From Flavobacteriaceae bacterium UBA5544 (GTDB lineage: Bacteria; Bacteroidota; Bacteroidia; Flavobacteriales; Flavobacteriaceae), in contig DINI01000003.1 in the NCBI GenBank assembly GCA_002426755.1, positions 105,756 to 169,755 on the forward strand: 64,000 nt of DNA, given 5' to 3'. Under the pieces are notes generated by a model that did not search any database, was not told where the DNA came from, and was given only the letters and a program-made list of their open reading frames with translations. The translations under genes were made by a program, and so were the position numbers. Positions 16,642-25,889 of this stretch are shown piece after piece (the stretch's first letter is position 1; every line of letters starts with the position of its first letter).

Positions 16642-18027
16642 ATGACCGACAGTATAATTCTTGTTATTGCAATTCTTGTTTCAGGAGGAATTGGGGCCTA
16701 TATTGGCATCACAATTTCGAAATTGAAAAGTAAAAGTGAACAAAGCACTTTGGAGGAGCGGAATGCAAACCTTCAACAATTATTGATAGATTCAAAATCA
16801 CAGGCAGAAATGGATTTGCAGCGGACCAATCAGGCTTTTAACGAACAATTGGATGCCTCGAAAGAACTGCTTTCCAAAATGGAATCTGACCGAGAGGATA
16901 TTCGTCGAGAAAAAGAATTGCTTCATTCTGAATTGACTCGAACCCAAACAGAATTTGCAAATCTATCCGAAAAAAATCAGGAGCAAAAAGCGGAAGTGGA
17001 AAAACTTCAGGAAAAATTCACCAAGGAGTTTGAAAACCTTGCCAATAAGATTTTGGATGAAAAATCCAGCAAGTTCACGCTTCAAAACAAGGAAAATATT
17101 GATGCTATTTTGAAACCACTTCAAGATAAAATACAGAATTTTGAAAAACGTGTCGAAGAAACCAACAAGGAAGATATCACACGAACGGCCGATTTGCGTC
17201 GCCAGATATTAGGCCTCAAGGAACTCAACGAACAGATGAGCAAGGAAACCACCAATCTTACCAAAGCTTTGAAAGGCGATACCAAAATGCAGGGCAATTG
17301 GGGTGAATTGGTTTTGGAACGTGTTCTGGAACGCAGCGGACTTCAAAAGGACAGCGAATATTTTGTTCAGCAAAGTTTTACCAATGAGGATGGCCGAAGA
17401 GTGATGCCGGATGTGGTGATTTCACTGCCTGGCGACAAAAAAATGGTGGTCGATTCCAAGGTCTCTTTAGTGGCATATGAAAGATATATTAACGAAACCG
17501 ATGAATCTGAACGTCCCGTACATTTAAAAAATCATTTGTTGTCCATCAGAAAGCGCGTGAGCGAATTGGGCGAAAAAAACTACCATCAATTGTACGAGAT
17601 GGAAAGTCCTGATTTTGTATTGCTGTTCATCCCCATCGAATCGGCTTTTGCCATTGCTTCTATGGAATATCCTGCTTTATATGGTGATGCGTTTGAGAAA
17701 AATATCATCATTGTAACGCCAACCACCTTGCTCGCGGTCCTTAAAACCATTGACAGTATGTGGCAAAATGAGAAACAAAAAGAAAATGCCATAGAAATTG
17801 CCACACAAGCTGGTAGATTGTATGATTCGTTTGTGAATTTGACCGAAGAATTGATAAAAGTTGGCAATCAAATTGGAACTGTCCAGAAATCGTATGAAAG
17901 TGCCATGGTGAAGCTTACAGGGAAAGGCAACCTCATCAAACGTGTGGAAAATCTAAAAACTCTTGGAGCAAAAGCGAGTAAGGAACAAAATGAAAAATTG
18001 TTAAAACGCGCCAATGATGCCGAATAA
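16642..18027 (+). CDS. rmuC: DNA recombination protein RmuC
   Basis: 461 aa. An N-terminal membrane segment (residues 4-25) is followed by a long coiled coil to about residue 180. Then comes the RmuC domain with LKGDTKMQGNWGELVLERVLERSGL, MPDVVISLPGDKKMVVDSKVSL and the C-terminal YDSFVNLTEELIKVGNQI. The domain has a restriction-endonuclease-like fold; RmuC limits inversions at short inverted repeats in E. coli. It is a single gene with its own probable promoter and lies 10 bp before the thioesterase gene, so the two may share a transcript. Confidence 0.94.
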   Translation: MTDSIILVIAILVSGGIGAYIGITISKLKSKSEQSTLEERNANLQQLLIDSKSQAEMDLQRTNQAFNEQLDASKELLSKMESDREDIRREKELLHSELTRTQTEFANLSEKNQEQKAEVEKLQEKFTKEFENLANKILDEKSSKFTLQNKENIDAILKPLQDKIQNFEKRVEETNKEDITRTADLRRQILGLKELNEQMSKETTNLTKALKGDTKMQGNWGELVLERVLERSGLQKDSEYFVQQSFTNEDGRRVMPDVVISLPGDKKMVVDSKVSLVAYERYINETDESERPVHLKNHLLSIRKRVSELGEKNYHQLYEMESPDFVLLFIPIESAFAIASMEYPALYGDAFEKNIIIVTPTTLLAVLKTIDSMWQNEKQKENAIEIATQAGRLYDSFVNLTEELIKVGNQIGTVQKSYESAMVKLTGKGNLIKRVENLKTLGAKASKEQNEKLLKRANDAE

Positions 18028-18037
18028 AATCTAAAAT

Positions 18038-18589
18038 ATGTCCAATTTTAAAACTGTGGATGCTTCGCGTATTTCAATTTCAGAATTGATGCAGCCATCT
18101 CATTCTAATTTTAATGGAAAAATTCATGGGGGTTATATTCTAAACTTGATGGACCAAATTGCTTTTGCATGTGCTTCCAAGCATTCTGAAACTTACTGTG
18201 TGACCGCTTCCGTAGATACTGTCGATTTTTTAAAACCTATTGAGATTGGCGAATTGGTAACAATGAAGGCATCCGTTAATTTTGTGGGTAACACTTCGAT
18301 GGTCATAGGCATTCGTGTGATTGCCGAAAATATTAGGACTGGCGAGGTTAAGCATTGCAATTCTTCCTATTTTACAATGGTTGCCAAAGATGATGATGGT
18401 AAATCTGTAGAAGTTCCAGGTTTAATATTGAATGACCAGCAAGAAATAAAACGTTTTCTTAAAGCTTTAAAACGAATTGAAACTAAACATTTGCGTCAGG
18501 AAGAGTTTGATAATGAGGATTTTTCTCATAAAACTTATTTACATATACTTGACAACTATAAAGTTAAAATTGAATTACCCAATGAGTAA
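18038..18589 (+). CDS. Acyl-CoA thioesterase, hotdog fold
   Basis: 183 aa. One hotdog domain covers residues 10-125, with HGGYILNLMDQIAFACASKHS (central helix and active-site region) and SVDTVDFLKPIEIGELVTM (edge strands), matching the YciA/BFIT-type acyl-CoA thioesterases. It hydrolyses acyl-CoA to free acid and CoA. It lies directly after rmuC. The last 55 residues are a charged helical extension without a recognised domain. The preferred chain length is unknown. Confidence 0.9.
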   Translation: MSNFKTVDASRISISELMQPSHSNFNGKIHGGYILNLMDQIAFACASKHSETYCVTASVDTVDFLKPIEIGELVTMKASVNFVGNTSMVIGIRVIAENIRTGEVKHCNSSYFTMVAKDDDGKSVEVPGLILNDQQEIKRFLKALKRIETKHLRQEEFDNEDFSHKTYLHILDNYKVKIELPNE

Positions 18590-18645
18590 GATTGCGGTTT
18601 TTAGTAAAATTGTTTGATTATCCATCAATAAACAATATATTTGGA

Positions 18646-18721
18646 TATCATTTAATAGTGTGATATTTTTAATTATCATTTAATAACGTGATATTTCTAT
18701 TTATTACTTAATTAAGTGATG
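18646..18721. promoter_or_regulatory. Three phased palindromes, likely operator array
   Basis: Three 20-bp imperfect palindromes start at 18646, 18674 and 18702, exactly 28 bp apart: TATCATTTAATAGTGTGATA, TATCATTTAATAACGTGATA and TATTACTTAATTAAGTGATG. The last ends 21 bp before the ATG of the SatD-like gene at 18743. Such spacing places the sites at a constant angle from each other on the helix and suits cooperative binding of a dimeric helix-turn-helix protein, most simply the SatD-like protein itself. Confidence 0.7.
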
Positions 18722-18742
18722 TTTTATCAACTGCAAAATCAT

Positions 18743-19354
18743 ATGACTAGCATTATCACTGGAGATATTATAAAATCAAGGTCCGTAAAAAATCTTGATG
18801 TGTGGTTATCAACCTTAAAAGAGGCTTTGAACTATGTAGGAAATGATAACAAATGGGAAATCTATCGAGGGGACAGTTTTCAGATAGAAACCAAAAACAT
18901 ACAAGATAGTTTTATAAACGCTATTTATATTAAAGCGTGCATTAAAACAATAAAAGGATTGGATGTAAGACTGGCTATTGGAGTAGGTTCAAAAACTTTT
19001 GAAGGACAAAAAATAACGGAATCCAATGGAGAAGCTTTTCAGTTTTCTGGAGAAACCTTTGAAACGTTGAAGAAAGACAAAGTCAATCTCAAAATCAAAA
19101 CACCCAACAATGACCTCAACAACGAACTCAATCTATATTTTAAACTAGCTTTAATTGTTATGGACCGTTGGACGGTCAATTCGGCGGAAATCGTTAAATT
19201 GAGCATTGAACAACCAAAGGCATTGCAGGAAGAACTAGCAAAAGTCATTGGAATCAACCAAAACGCCATCAGCATGCGTCAAAAACGCGCACATCTGGAC
19301 GAAATACTGGAAGTAGATAAAATGTACAGACAAAAACTAAACCTACTAAAATGA
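18743..19354 (+). CDS. SatD-like protein: cyclase-like domain plus helix-turn-helix
   Basis: 203 aa, starting at MTSIITGDIIKSR (18743) rather than at the upstream GTG, because TGDIIKSR is the conserved N-terminus of the SatD family. The N-terminal half carries RGDSFQ (residues 42-47), DVRLAIGVG (74-82) and ESNGEAFQFSG (93-103). Their order and spacing recall class III cyclases and GGDEF domains, but in altered form. Residues 160-190 (LQEELAKVIGINQNAISMRQ and on) form a helix-turn-helix. It overlaps the DUF3307 gene by ATGA. It is probably an autoregulated DNA-binding protein that may sense a nucleotide; the ligand is unknown. Confidence 0.78.
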   Translation: MTSIITGDIIKSRSVKNLDVWLSTLKEALNYVGNDNKWEIYRGDSFQIETKNIQDSFINAIYIKACIKTIKGLDVRLAIGVGSKTFEGQKITESNGEAFQFSGETFETLKKDKVNLKIKTPNNDLNNELNLYFKLALIVMDRWTVNSAEIVKLSIEQPKALQEELAKVIGINQNAISMRQKRAHLDEILEVDKMYRQKLNLLK

Positions 19355-20055
19355 TACTACTTATCAAATTGTTTTTGGCACACATCATTGGAGATTTCTT
19401 TTTACAACCCCAAAAATGGGTCAAAGAAAAGGAAAAAATGAAATTGAAATCTCCAAAACTATATATACATGTAGTCATCCATTTAATACTCATGTTTGTA
19501 TTGCTGTGGGACATAACGTTATGGCCCATAATCATTACCATTGGCATTTCACATTTTATTATTGATGCTGTTAAACTGTCATTACAGAAGAAGAAAACCA
19601 AACGTTTGTGGTTTTTTGCGGACCAAGCACTCCACATTGGATCTATACTGATTGCCTATTTTATGTTTGTAAATTCAGATTTTTCCATAGAAAACTATCT
19701 TACAGAACAACATATACTTCTTATCACCTGTTTGTTGTTTTTGACAATACCAGTGTCCATCATTATGAAAACCATTTTTTTGAAATGGGACATCACGGCT
19801 TTAACAGAAGGCAACGAATCCCTTGAAGATGCTGGAAAATACATTGGTATTTTGGAGCGAGTGTTGGTATTTACATTTGTTATTCTCAACCATTGGGAAG
19901 CTGTTGGATTTTTGATTACAGCAAAATCGGTATTCCGTTTTGGCGATTTAAAGGAATCCAAACACCGAAAACTGACCGAATACATCTTGATAGGCACACT
20001 TATCAGTTTTGGAATTGCAATTCTGATTGGTCTGTTATTTCTTTCATTTCAATAA
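19351..20055 (+). CDS. DUF3307 membrane protein
   Basis: 234 aa with about six hydrophobic segments. It opens with LFLAHIIGDFFLQPQKWVKEK, the DUF3307 hallmark (His and Asp in the first helix plus Gln), and continues with HVVIHLILMF and SHFIIDAVKLSLQ, which add further histidines and acidic residues within membrane helices. These polar intramembrane residues could bind metal or form an active site. Its ATG overlaps the SatD-like stop codon, so the two proteins are made together. The function of the family is unknown. Confidence 0.82.
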   Translation: MILLIKLFLAHIIGDFFLQPQKWVKEKEKMKLKSPKLYIHVVIHLILMFVLLWDITLWPIIITIGISHFIIDAVKLSLQKKKTKRLWFFADQALHIGSILIAYFMFVNSDFSIENYLTEQHILLITCLLFLTIPVSIIMKTIFLKWDITALTEGNESLEDAGKYIGILERVLVFTFVILNHWEAVGFLITAKSVFRFGDLKESKHRKLTEYILIGTLISFGIAILIGLLFLSFQ

Positions 20056-20090
20056 AAAAAGCCTATCAAAATTGATAAGCTCTTTTTATT
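20056..20090. terminator. Intrinsic terminator, usable from both sides
   Basis: TATCAA and TTGATA form a stem with a 2-base loop, extended by GC/GC pairs after one mismatch. An A-run precedes it and TCTTTTT follows. It separates the DUF3307 gene from the convergent T9SS protein gene. Confidence 0.75.
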
Positions 20091-20110
20091 TTATATTTCG
20101 GGAATTATTT

Positions 20111-20965
20111 TTATTGCTTCACAAACCGTTTTGTTTGTGTGCCTTCACTTGAAGTTACTCGCACCAAATAGATTCCATTATTCCATTTTGATACATCAAT
20201 GGATGAGGTCAATCCACTTAATTGTTTTGACAATATTTTTTTGCCCAACACATCAAACACGTCTAATTTCACCTCTGAATTTGGTAAACTCAACATCAAT
20301 TTAGATCTTGATGGGTTTTGGATGATTTTAAATTCATTCGAAAGATTTTGTTCGTTGACACTTAACGATGTCACCGCCGTTATATTATCAATTCGTAAAG
20401 TGGCATTGATTTCGTCTGGTGCATCCCATGTTGGTGAACTACTGCTCAAAATTCTCATAGTAGCAACATTTGATAAGGCCGCTGCAATAGTCGAGCCTCC
20501 TTGAACAACTTCCATGTCTGTAGCTGATATTGGAATAATAACTGTTGTCCACCCACCGCCAGCTGCGACTGAAACAGCATTGCTAGTACATATTCTTGTT
20601 CCTGAACCAAGAATTGCTATTCTTAAATTTAAATCGTTTGTCAATACTTGAACATTAAACCTAATACCTAGAATTCCTTGAGAAGTAAAATCACTTGATC
20701 CACTTTGTGAAGTGTTGAATATAACCATCTTACTACCTGCTTCAAATGGAACCCCTGAAGAAGTATATTCCAAAAAATTATCATCAACTCCGTTAGGGCC
20801 TCCAGTCGAAACGTTCATGGGAGGAAATTGTGCTGAACCTGAATTACCAATAATCCAACCTTGTGTAGTTCCATCTTCAAAATCAAATGGCTGATTTGCC
20901 ATTATTTGAGAAATAGCCTCAAAAGAAATTAACAATAAAGAAAGTATAAGTAGTTTTGTTTTCAT
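20111..20965 (-). CDS. Secreted T9SS cargo protein
   Basis: 284 aa with a Sec signal peptide (MKTKLLILSLLLISFEAIS) and a C-terminal type A sorting domain (KIIQNPSRSKLMLSLPNSE ... DVLGKKILSKQLSG ... GIYLVRVTSSEGTQTKRFVKQ) that directs export by the type IX system. The middle part (residues 25-195) is strand-rich and looks like a jelly-roll, carbohydrate-binding-like fold (FDFEDGTTQGWIIGNSG), without visible catalytic residues. Its role is unknown; surface binding or adhesion is a guess. Confidence 0.82.
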   Translation of the reverse strand: MKTKLLILSLLLISFEAISQIMANQPFDFEDGTTQGWIIGNSGSAQFPPMNVSTGGPNGVDDNFLEYTSSGVPFEAGSKMVIFNTSQSGSSDFTSQGILGIRFNVQVLTNDLNLRIAILGSGTRICTSNAVSVAAGGGWTTVIIPISATDMEVVQGGSTIAAALSNVATMRILSSSSPTWDAPDEINATLRIDNITAVTSLSVNEQNLSNEFKIIQNPSRSKLMLSLPNSEVKLDVFDVLGKKILSKQLSGLTSSIDVSKWNNGIYLVRVTSSEGTQTKRFVKQ

Positions 20966-21034
20966 TCCAAATAATTTTTAGCTAAAGTAATAATTTTAAA
21001 TAGATTAAAAAGTGCATTTCAACAAAAAACAACT

Positions 21035-23887
21035 CTATTTACTTAAATACATTTTACGTCTAGAGTACAAGTTATAAAACTCATCATCTTTTAAACTATC
21101 AATGAATAAGATACTTTCTCCTGTACTTTTCATTTCAGGTCCCAACTTTTTATTCACATTTGGAAACTTGTTAAATGAAAAAACGGGTTGTTTGATCGCA
21201 TAGCCTTCCAATTGTGGATTGAAGTTAAAATCGGTTACTTTCTTTTCACCAAGCATCACTTTGGTAGCATAATTGACATAAGGTTCTTTGTATGCTTTTG
21301 CTATGAATGGCACTGTACGCGATGCTCTTGGATTTGCTTCAATAATATAGACGATGTCATCTTTGATTGCAAACTGGATATTGATCAATCCCACTGTATT
21401 GAGGGCTAAGGCAATCTTCTTTGTATGGTCTTTTATTTGTTGCATGACGAATTCCCCCAAATTAAATGGAGGCAAGGTCGCATTACTATCACCAGAATGG
21501 ATACCGCAAGGCTCAATATGTTCCATAATTCCGATGATATATACATTCTCGCCATCGCAAATAGCATCGGCCTCGGCTTCAATAGCACCATCTAGATAGT
21601 GGTCTAATAACAATTTATTGTTTGGCATGCCTCGAAGCAAATCGACCACATGTTCTTCTAATTCTTTTTTGTTGATGACAATCTTCATGCCTTGCCCTCC
21701 CAGAACGTAGGACGGACGAACCAAAATAGGGAAATCCAATTTATCTGCTATTACCAATGCTTCGTCCGCATTTGTAGCCACATCAAATTCAGGATATGGA
21801 ATGTTATTTTCTTGCAATAATTTTGAAAAACTACCTCTGTCTTCAGCCAAGTCAAGTGATTCAAAGGTCGTTCCGATAATTTTGATTCCGTAACGATCTA
21901 GTTTTTCAGCCAATTTCAGAGCCGTTTGTCCTCCCAATTGAACAATGACTCCTTCAGGTTTTTCATGACGAATGATGTCATAGATATGTTCCCAAAAAAC
22001 AGGTTCAAAATAGAGCTTATCAGCAATGTCGAAATCTGTCGAAACTGTTTCTGGATTACAGTTAATCATAATGGTTTCGTAACCACATTCTGAAGCTGCC
22101 AAAACCCCATGAACACAACAATAATCAAACTCAATACCTTGACCAATTCTATTTGGACCTGAACCCAATACGATCACTTTCTTCTTATCAGTGACCACAC
22201 TTTCATTGGCCGATGCGCGCTTTCCATCTGGTGTTTCAACCTCATTTTCAAATGTTGAGTAATAATAAGGCGTTTGCGCTTTAAATTCGGCTGCACAGGT
22301 ATCCACCAGTTTATAAACTCGTTTGATATTTAATTCATCTCGTTTTTTATAAACTTGGCTTTCCAAACATCCCAACATGTGAGCTATCTGACGGTCTCCG
22401 TAACCTTTTTGTTTGGCTTCAAGGAGCAAATCACGTTCAATTGTATCAATTTTATAAGTGGAAATTTCTCTTTCCAAATGATATAATTCTTCATATTGCT
22501 TTAGGAACCACATATCGATTTTTGTGATTTCATGAATGCGGCTTAAAGGAATTCCCATTTGAATGGCGTCATAGATTACAAACACACGATCCCAACTTGC
22601 AAAGGTCAGTTTTTCAATAATCTGATCATAATCTTTATAGCCTTTTCCATCAGCTCCGAGACCATTTCGCTTGATTTCTAACGACTGTGTGGCTTTGTGC
22701 AATGCTTCTTGAAAGGAACGGCCAATTGCCATGACCTCACCCACTGCCTTCATTTGAAGTCCGAGCGTTCTATCTGAACCTTCAAATTTATCGAAGTTCC
22801 AACGTGGTATTTTTACAACGACATAATCTAAAGTCGGCTCAAATAACGCAGAAGTTGATTTTGTGATTTGATTATTCAATTCATCCAAATTGTATCCAAT
22901 GGCCAATTTTGCAGCTATTTTCGCAATAGGATACCCAGTTGCCTTACTGGCCAATGCTGACGAACGCGACACACGAGGATTGATCTCGATGGCAATGATA
23001 TCTTCTTTTTCATCGGGACTTACCGCAAACTGAACATTACATCCACCTGCAAAATCCCCAATACTTCTCATCATGTGAATTGCCATATCTCGCATCCGTT
23101 GATATGTCGTATCAGATAACGTCATTGCCGGAGCAACCGTTATGGAATCGCCCGTATGAATTCCCATTGGATCCATATTTTCGATGGTACAGATGATGAC
23201 GACGTTATCGTTTTTGTCACGCAATAACTCTAATTCATACTCCTTCCAACCGATCAATGCTTTATCTATCATTACTTCGTGAATTGGAGACACTTCCAAG
23301 CCACGAGTTAATAGTTCATCAAATTGTTCTTTGTTATGAACGAAAGAAGCTCCTTCACCACCTAATGTGTAAGAAGCTCTAATAACCAATGGAAAACCAA
23401 ATTCTTGCGCAATTTCCTTTCCTTTTAAATAAGAATTGGCTGTTGCCTGTGGAGCCATAGGGATACCAATTTTAAGCATAAGTTCCCTAAACTTTTCCCT
23501 GTCTTCTGTAATGTTGATTGCATCAATATCAACACCAATGATCTTCACTCCAAAATCATCCCATATACCCTTATCGCCTGCTTCTATACAAAGGTTCAAT
23601 GCTGTTTGCCCACCCATTGTCGGTAAGACCGCATCAATTTGTGGATGTTCCTTTAATATTTGTATAAGCGACTTGGTCGTCAATGGCAATAGATAGACAT
23701 GGTCTGCCATCGTTGGATCCGTCATAATGGTTGCCGGATTTGAATTAATCAGAATAGTTTCTATGCCATCTTCACGAAGTGAGCGAAGTGCCTGGGTTCC
23801 TGAATAATCGAATTCGCAAGCCTGACCAATGATGATTGGTCCAGATCCAATAATAAGTACAGAGTTGATGTTTTTATGCTTTGGCAT
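21035..23887 (-). CDS. carB: Carbamoyl-phosphate synthase large subunit
   Basis: 950 aa from the ATG at 23887 (MPKHKNINSVLIIGSG); the upstream ATG at 23938 would add 17 residues not found in the family. Two ATP-grasp halves are visible. The first holds IGSGPIIIGQACEFDYSG and VIRASYTLGGEGASF; the second holds LGSGPNRIGQGIEFDYCCVH and LVRPSYVLGGQGM. The enzyme makes carbamoyl phosphate from ammonia, bicarbonate and two ATP for arginine and pyrimidine synthesis. The C-terminal allosteric (MGS) domain is largely missing, as in other Bacteroidetes of about 950 aa. The small subunit carA is not in this window. Confidence 0.96.
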   Translation of the reverse strand: MPKHKNINSVLIIGSGPIIIGQACEFDYSGTQALRSLREDGIETILINSNPATIMTDPTMADHVYLLPLTTKSLIQILKEHPQIDAVLPTMGGQTALNLCIEAGDKGIWDDFGVKIIGVDIDAINITEDREKFRELMLKIGIPMAPQATANSYLKGKEIAQEFGFPLVIRASYTLGGEGASFVHNKEQFDELLTRGLEVSPIHEVMIDKALIGWKEYELELLRDKNDNVVIICTIENMDPMGIHTGDSITVAPAMTLSDTTYQRMRDMAIHMMRSIGDFAGGCNVQFAVSPDEKEDIIAIEINPRVSRSSALASKATGYPIAKIAAKLAIGYNLDELNNQITKSTSALFEPTLDYVVVKIPRWNFDKFEGSDRTLGLQMKAVGEVMAIGRSFQEALHKATQSLEIKRNGLGADGKGYKDYDQIIEKLTFASWDRVFVIYDAIQMGIPLSRIHEITKIDMWFLKQYEELYHLEREISTYKIDTIERDLLLEAKQKGYGDRQIAHMLGCLESQVYKKRDELNIKRVYKLVDTCAAEFKAQTPYYYSTFENEVETPDGKRASANESVVTDKKKVIVLGSGPNRIGQGIEFDYCCVHGVLAASECGYETIMINCNPETVSTDFDIADKLYFEPVFWEHIYDIIRHEKPEGVIVQLGGQTALKLAEKLDRYGIKIIGTTFESLDLAEDRGSFSKLLQENNIPYPEFDVATNADEALVIADKLDFPILVRPSYVLGGQGMKIVINKKELEEHVVDLLRGMPNNKLLLDHYLDGAIEAEADAICDGENVYIIGIMEHIEPCGIHSGDSNATLPPFNLGEFVMQQIKDHTKKIALALNTVGLINIQFAIKDDIVYIIEANPRASRTVPFIAKAYKEPYVNYATKVMLGEKKVTDFNFNPQLEGYAIKQPVFSFNKFPNVNKKLGPEMKSTGESILFIDSLKDDEFYNLYSRRKMYLSK

Positions 23888-23934
23888 TTGAAGTAAAAGG
23901 TTTATTAAATTACAAAAATAGGTTTCGAGTGGAT

Positions 23935-23970
23935 ACAAAAAAAGGTGTTACACCGAAGTAACACCTTTAA
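23935..23970 (-). terminator. Intrinsic terminator of rpmH
   Basis: AAAGGTGTTAC (23941-23951) and GTAACACCTTT (23958-23968) form an 11-bp perfect stem. Read on the minus strand the loop is TTCGGT and a T-run follows. It ends the rpmH transcript before carB. Confidence 0.92.
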
Positions 23971-23990
23971 ATATCAACAATTGTTAATCA

Positions 23991-24152
23991 TTATTTCTTA
24001 TGTCTTGATTCTGAAGATACAGACAGTTTTTTTCTTCCTTTTGTTCTTCTACGTGCAAGGACTTTTCTACCATTGGCAGACGCCATTCTTTCTCTAAAAC
24101 CGTGTTTGTTTCTTCTCTTTCTTTTTGATGGTTGAAACGTTCTTTTGCTCAT
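23991..24152 (-). CDS. rpmH: 50S ribosomal protein L34
   Basis: A 53-codon gene reading [19 protein letters not shown], then [20 protein letters not shown], then [14 protein letters not shown]. It contains the L34 core [19 protein letters not shown] and [17 protein letters not shown], very rich in Arg and Lys as expected for this rRNA-binding protein. A consensus promoter lies at 24224-24254 and a strong terminator at 23935-23970, so it is a single-gene transcript. Its neighbour carB is not functionally linked. The usual dnaA/rnpA neighbours of L34 are not here. Confidence 0.97.
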   Translation of the reverse strand: MSKRTFQPSKRKRRNKHGFRERMASANGRKVLARRRTKGRKKLSVSSESRHKK

Positions 24153-24223
24153 TGTCTTGTATCTTTAAAATCGAATTGTGTATCTCTTTAATAGAGTTCC
24201 GGTGCTTTCTCCAAAACTGCGGG

Positions 24224-24254
24224 CAAATATACAAAGACTTTTCACTTTGACAAA
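24224..24254 (-). promoter_or_regulatory. Bacteroidetes consensus promoter of rpmH
   Basis: On the minus strand TTTG (24251-24254) is followed by a gap of exactly 19 bp and TATATTTG (24224-24231), a full match to the TTTG / TAnnTTTG (-33 / -7) promoter. Transcription would begin near 24218, giving a leader of about 65 bases before the rpmH ATG. Confidence 0.85.
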
Positions 24255-24419
24255 CCTAATTTTAAAAAAAATTATACGAAATATTTATTTCATAAAATTA
24301 GATCGAAAAAGAGCTCCTGAAGATAATTACGATTATCTGAAATATAAGAATTATCAATAGCAGATGAAAAAAAATTAGTTTCTTTGCAAAGTTAAAAAAA
24401 GCAATTAATTCTTCTTTGT

Positions 24420-25295
24420 ATGAAACATCATATCTTATACTTTTTATTGGCGATTTGTTCAACTGTAGTTGCACAGAAAAAACTGCAATACAACTTGAAT
24501 GTCGGCGATAAGTTCACTGTGGAACAGGAGGCGAAACAACATATAACTCAAGACCTCAATGGCGTTGACCAAATCATTGAAAATCATTTGATAGGTGTAA
24601 TGCATTTTGAAATCGTTGAGGCGACTGATGAAAATTATACTTTAGCCATGTCCTTTAAACGATTGAAAATGTTGATGAGTTCACCGACTTTGGGTGAATT
24701 GTCTAATGCTGACACAGAATCTACTGATTCTAGTGACGTGACAAATATGTTATTCAAAGGACTTTTAGATGTGCCAGTAACCATTGTAATGGAGAAAACA
24801 GGAAAAATAAAGTCTGTTACTGGCGGAGAAAAATTAATTGCAAACATGTTTGCTTCTGCCGGTATTGACCAACCAGAAATCATTGAAGCTTCAAAAGGAG
24901 CAATGGAAAAACAATTTGGAAGTGATGCTTTGTCCAATAGTTTTGAGCAGATGAGCTATTTTTATCCAGCTGATGTCGTATCGGTTGGAAATGAGTGGAC
25001 CAATAGCTATAGTGGTAGTTTGAGCGCAAAAAACAATTGGAAGTTGGATGGTTTATCAGATACATCCATCAACATTTCTGGAACGGCAGCTACAAATATG
25101 TCCACTATTGATGAAAACATCATAATGACATTATCTGGTACACAAACCACTACTATAAAAGCAAACTCATCAACAGGCTTGTTTAATGAAGTTATCGTCA
25201 CTGGTGAAAACTCTGGCGATACATTATTCCAAGCTCAAAACATAACGGTTCCAACTCAAATTAAATCGACAATTACCTATAAAATTTCTCAATAA
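24420..25295 (+). CDS. DUF6263 family secreted protein
   Basis: 291 aa with a signal peptide (MKHHILYFLLAICSTVVAQ). The mature part begins LQYNLNVGDKFTVEQEAKQ and is almost all beta strands up to the end, a pattern I recognise from the DUF6263 family of Bacteroidetes secreted proteins. No catalytic or metal motif is seen. It is followed 2 bp later by a TPR-like membrane protein gene, so the two are likely co-expressed. The function is unknown. Confidence 0.7.
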   Translation: MKHHILYFLLAICSTVVAQKKLQYNLNVGDKFTVEQEAKQHITQDLNGVDQIIENHLIGVMHFEIVEATDENYTLAMSFKRLKMLMSSPTLGELSNADTESTDSSDVTNMLFKGLLDVPVTIVMEKTGKIKSVTGGEKLIANMFASAGIDQPEIIEASKGAMEKQFGSDALSNSFEQMSYFYPADVVSVGNEWTNSYSGSLSAKNNWKLDGLSDTSINISGTAATNMSTIDENIIMTLSGTQTTTIKANSSTGLFNEVIVTGENSGDTLFQAQNITVPTQIKSTITYKISQ

Positions 25296-25297
25296 AC

Positions 25298-25861
25298 ATG
25301 TACAATAAAAACATAAAACTATTCATTGCTTTACTAATCATTGCCTATGCCATCTATGAATTTACCGAAGGATATATTGGTGCAGGAATTATGTGGATTT
25401 TGTTATCATTGATTTTTATCTTCCTATATTTTAAGAACGAATTTATACTCCTATCATTTTTGAAATTACGAAAACAAGACTTTGAAGGCGCAAAAAAATG
25501 GTTGAACATGATTAAAAATCCATCGAGCGCTTTGGTAAAAAAACAAGAAGGCTATTATAACTATCTTCATGGCATTATGGTTTCCCAAACCAATATGAAT
25601 GAAGCTGAAAAATATTTTAAAAATGCCATCAACCTTGGACTTTCAATGGATCATGACATGGCAATGGCCAAATTGAACCTTGCCGGAATTGCTTTTAGTA
25701 AACGTCGCCCCCAAGAAGCAAAAATACTGATGAAAGAAGCTGAAAAATTGGACAAACGCAACATGCTTACCGATCAGATAAAGATGATGAAAGACAGCAT
25801 GAAAAAAGCACAGATGCCAAATCAGCATTATGGTGGACATCGTCAAGGAAGAAGACGTTAA
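25298..25861 (+). CDS. Membrane-anchored TPR-like protein
   Basis: 187 aa. Two hydrophobic segments near residues 6-20 and 25-45 form a short membrane anchor. Then come helical pairs with TPR character: YYNYLHGIMVSQTNMNEAEKYFKNAINLG and AMAKLNLAGIAFSKRRPQEAKILMKEAEKLD. The basic C-terminus (HYGGHRQGRRR) may bind acidic surfaces. It lies 2 bp after the DUF6263 gene. Likely a scaffold for envelope proteins; this is inference from the repeats. Confidence 0.72.
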   Translation: MYNKNIKLFIALLIIAYAIYEFTEGYIGAGIMWILLSLIFIFLYFKNEFILLSFLKLRKQDFEGAKKWLNMIKNPSSALVKKQEGYYNYLHGIMVSQTNMNEAEKYFKNAINLGLSMDHDMAMAKLNLAGIAFSKRRPQEAKILMKEAEKLDKRNMLTDQIKMMKDSMKKAQMPNQHYGGHRQGRRR

Positions 25862-25889
25862 CAATCTACATTCACCCTTTAAAACTTAT

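Noticed and set aside
23991..24152. The rpmH locus as a sign of the replication origin
   Set aside because: No dnaA, rnpA, DnaA-box cluster or origin-like AT-rich repeats are seen; in this group rpmH is often away from the origin.
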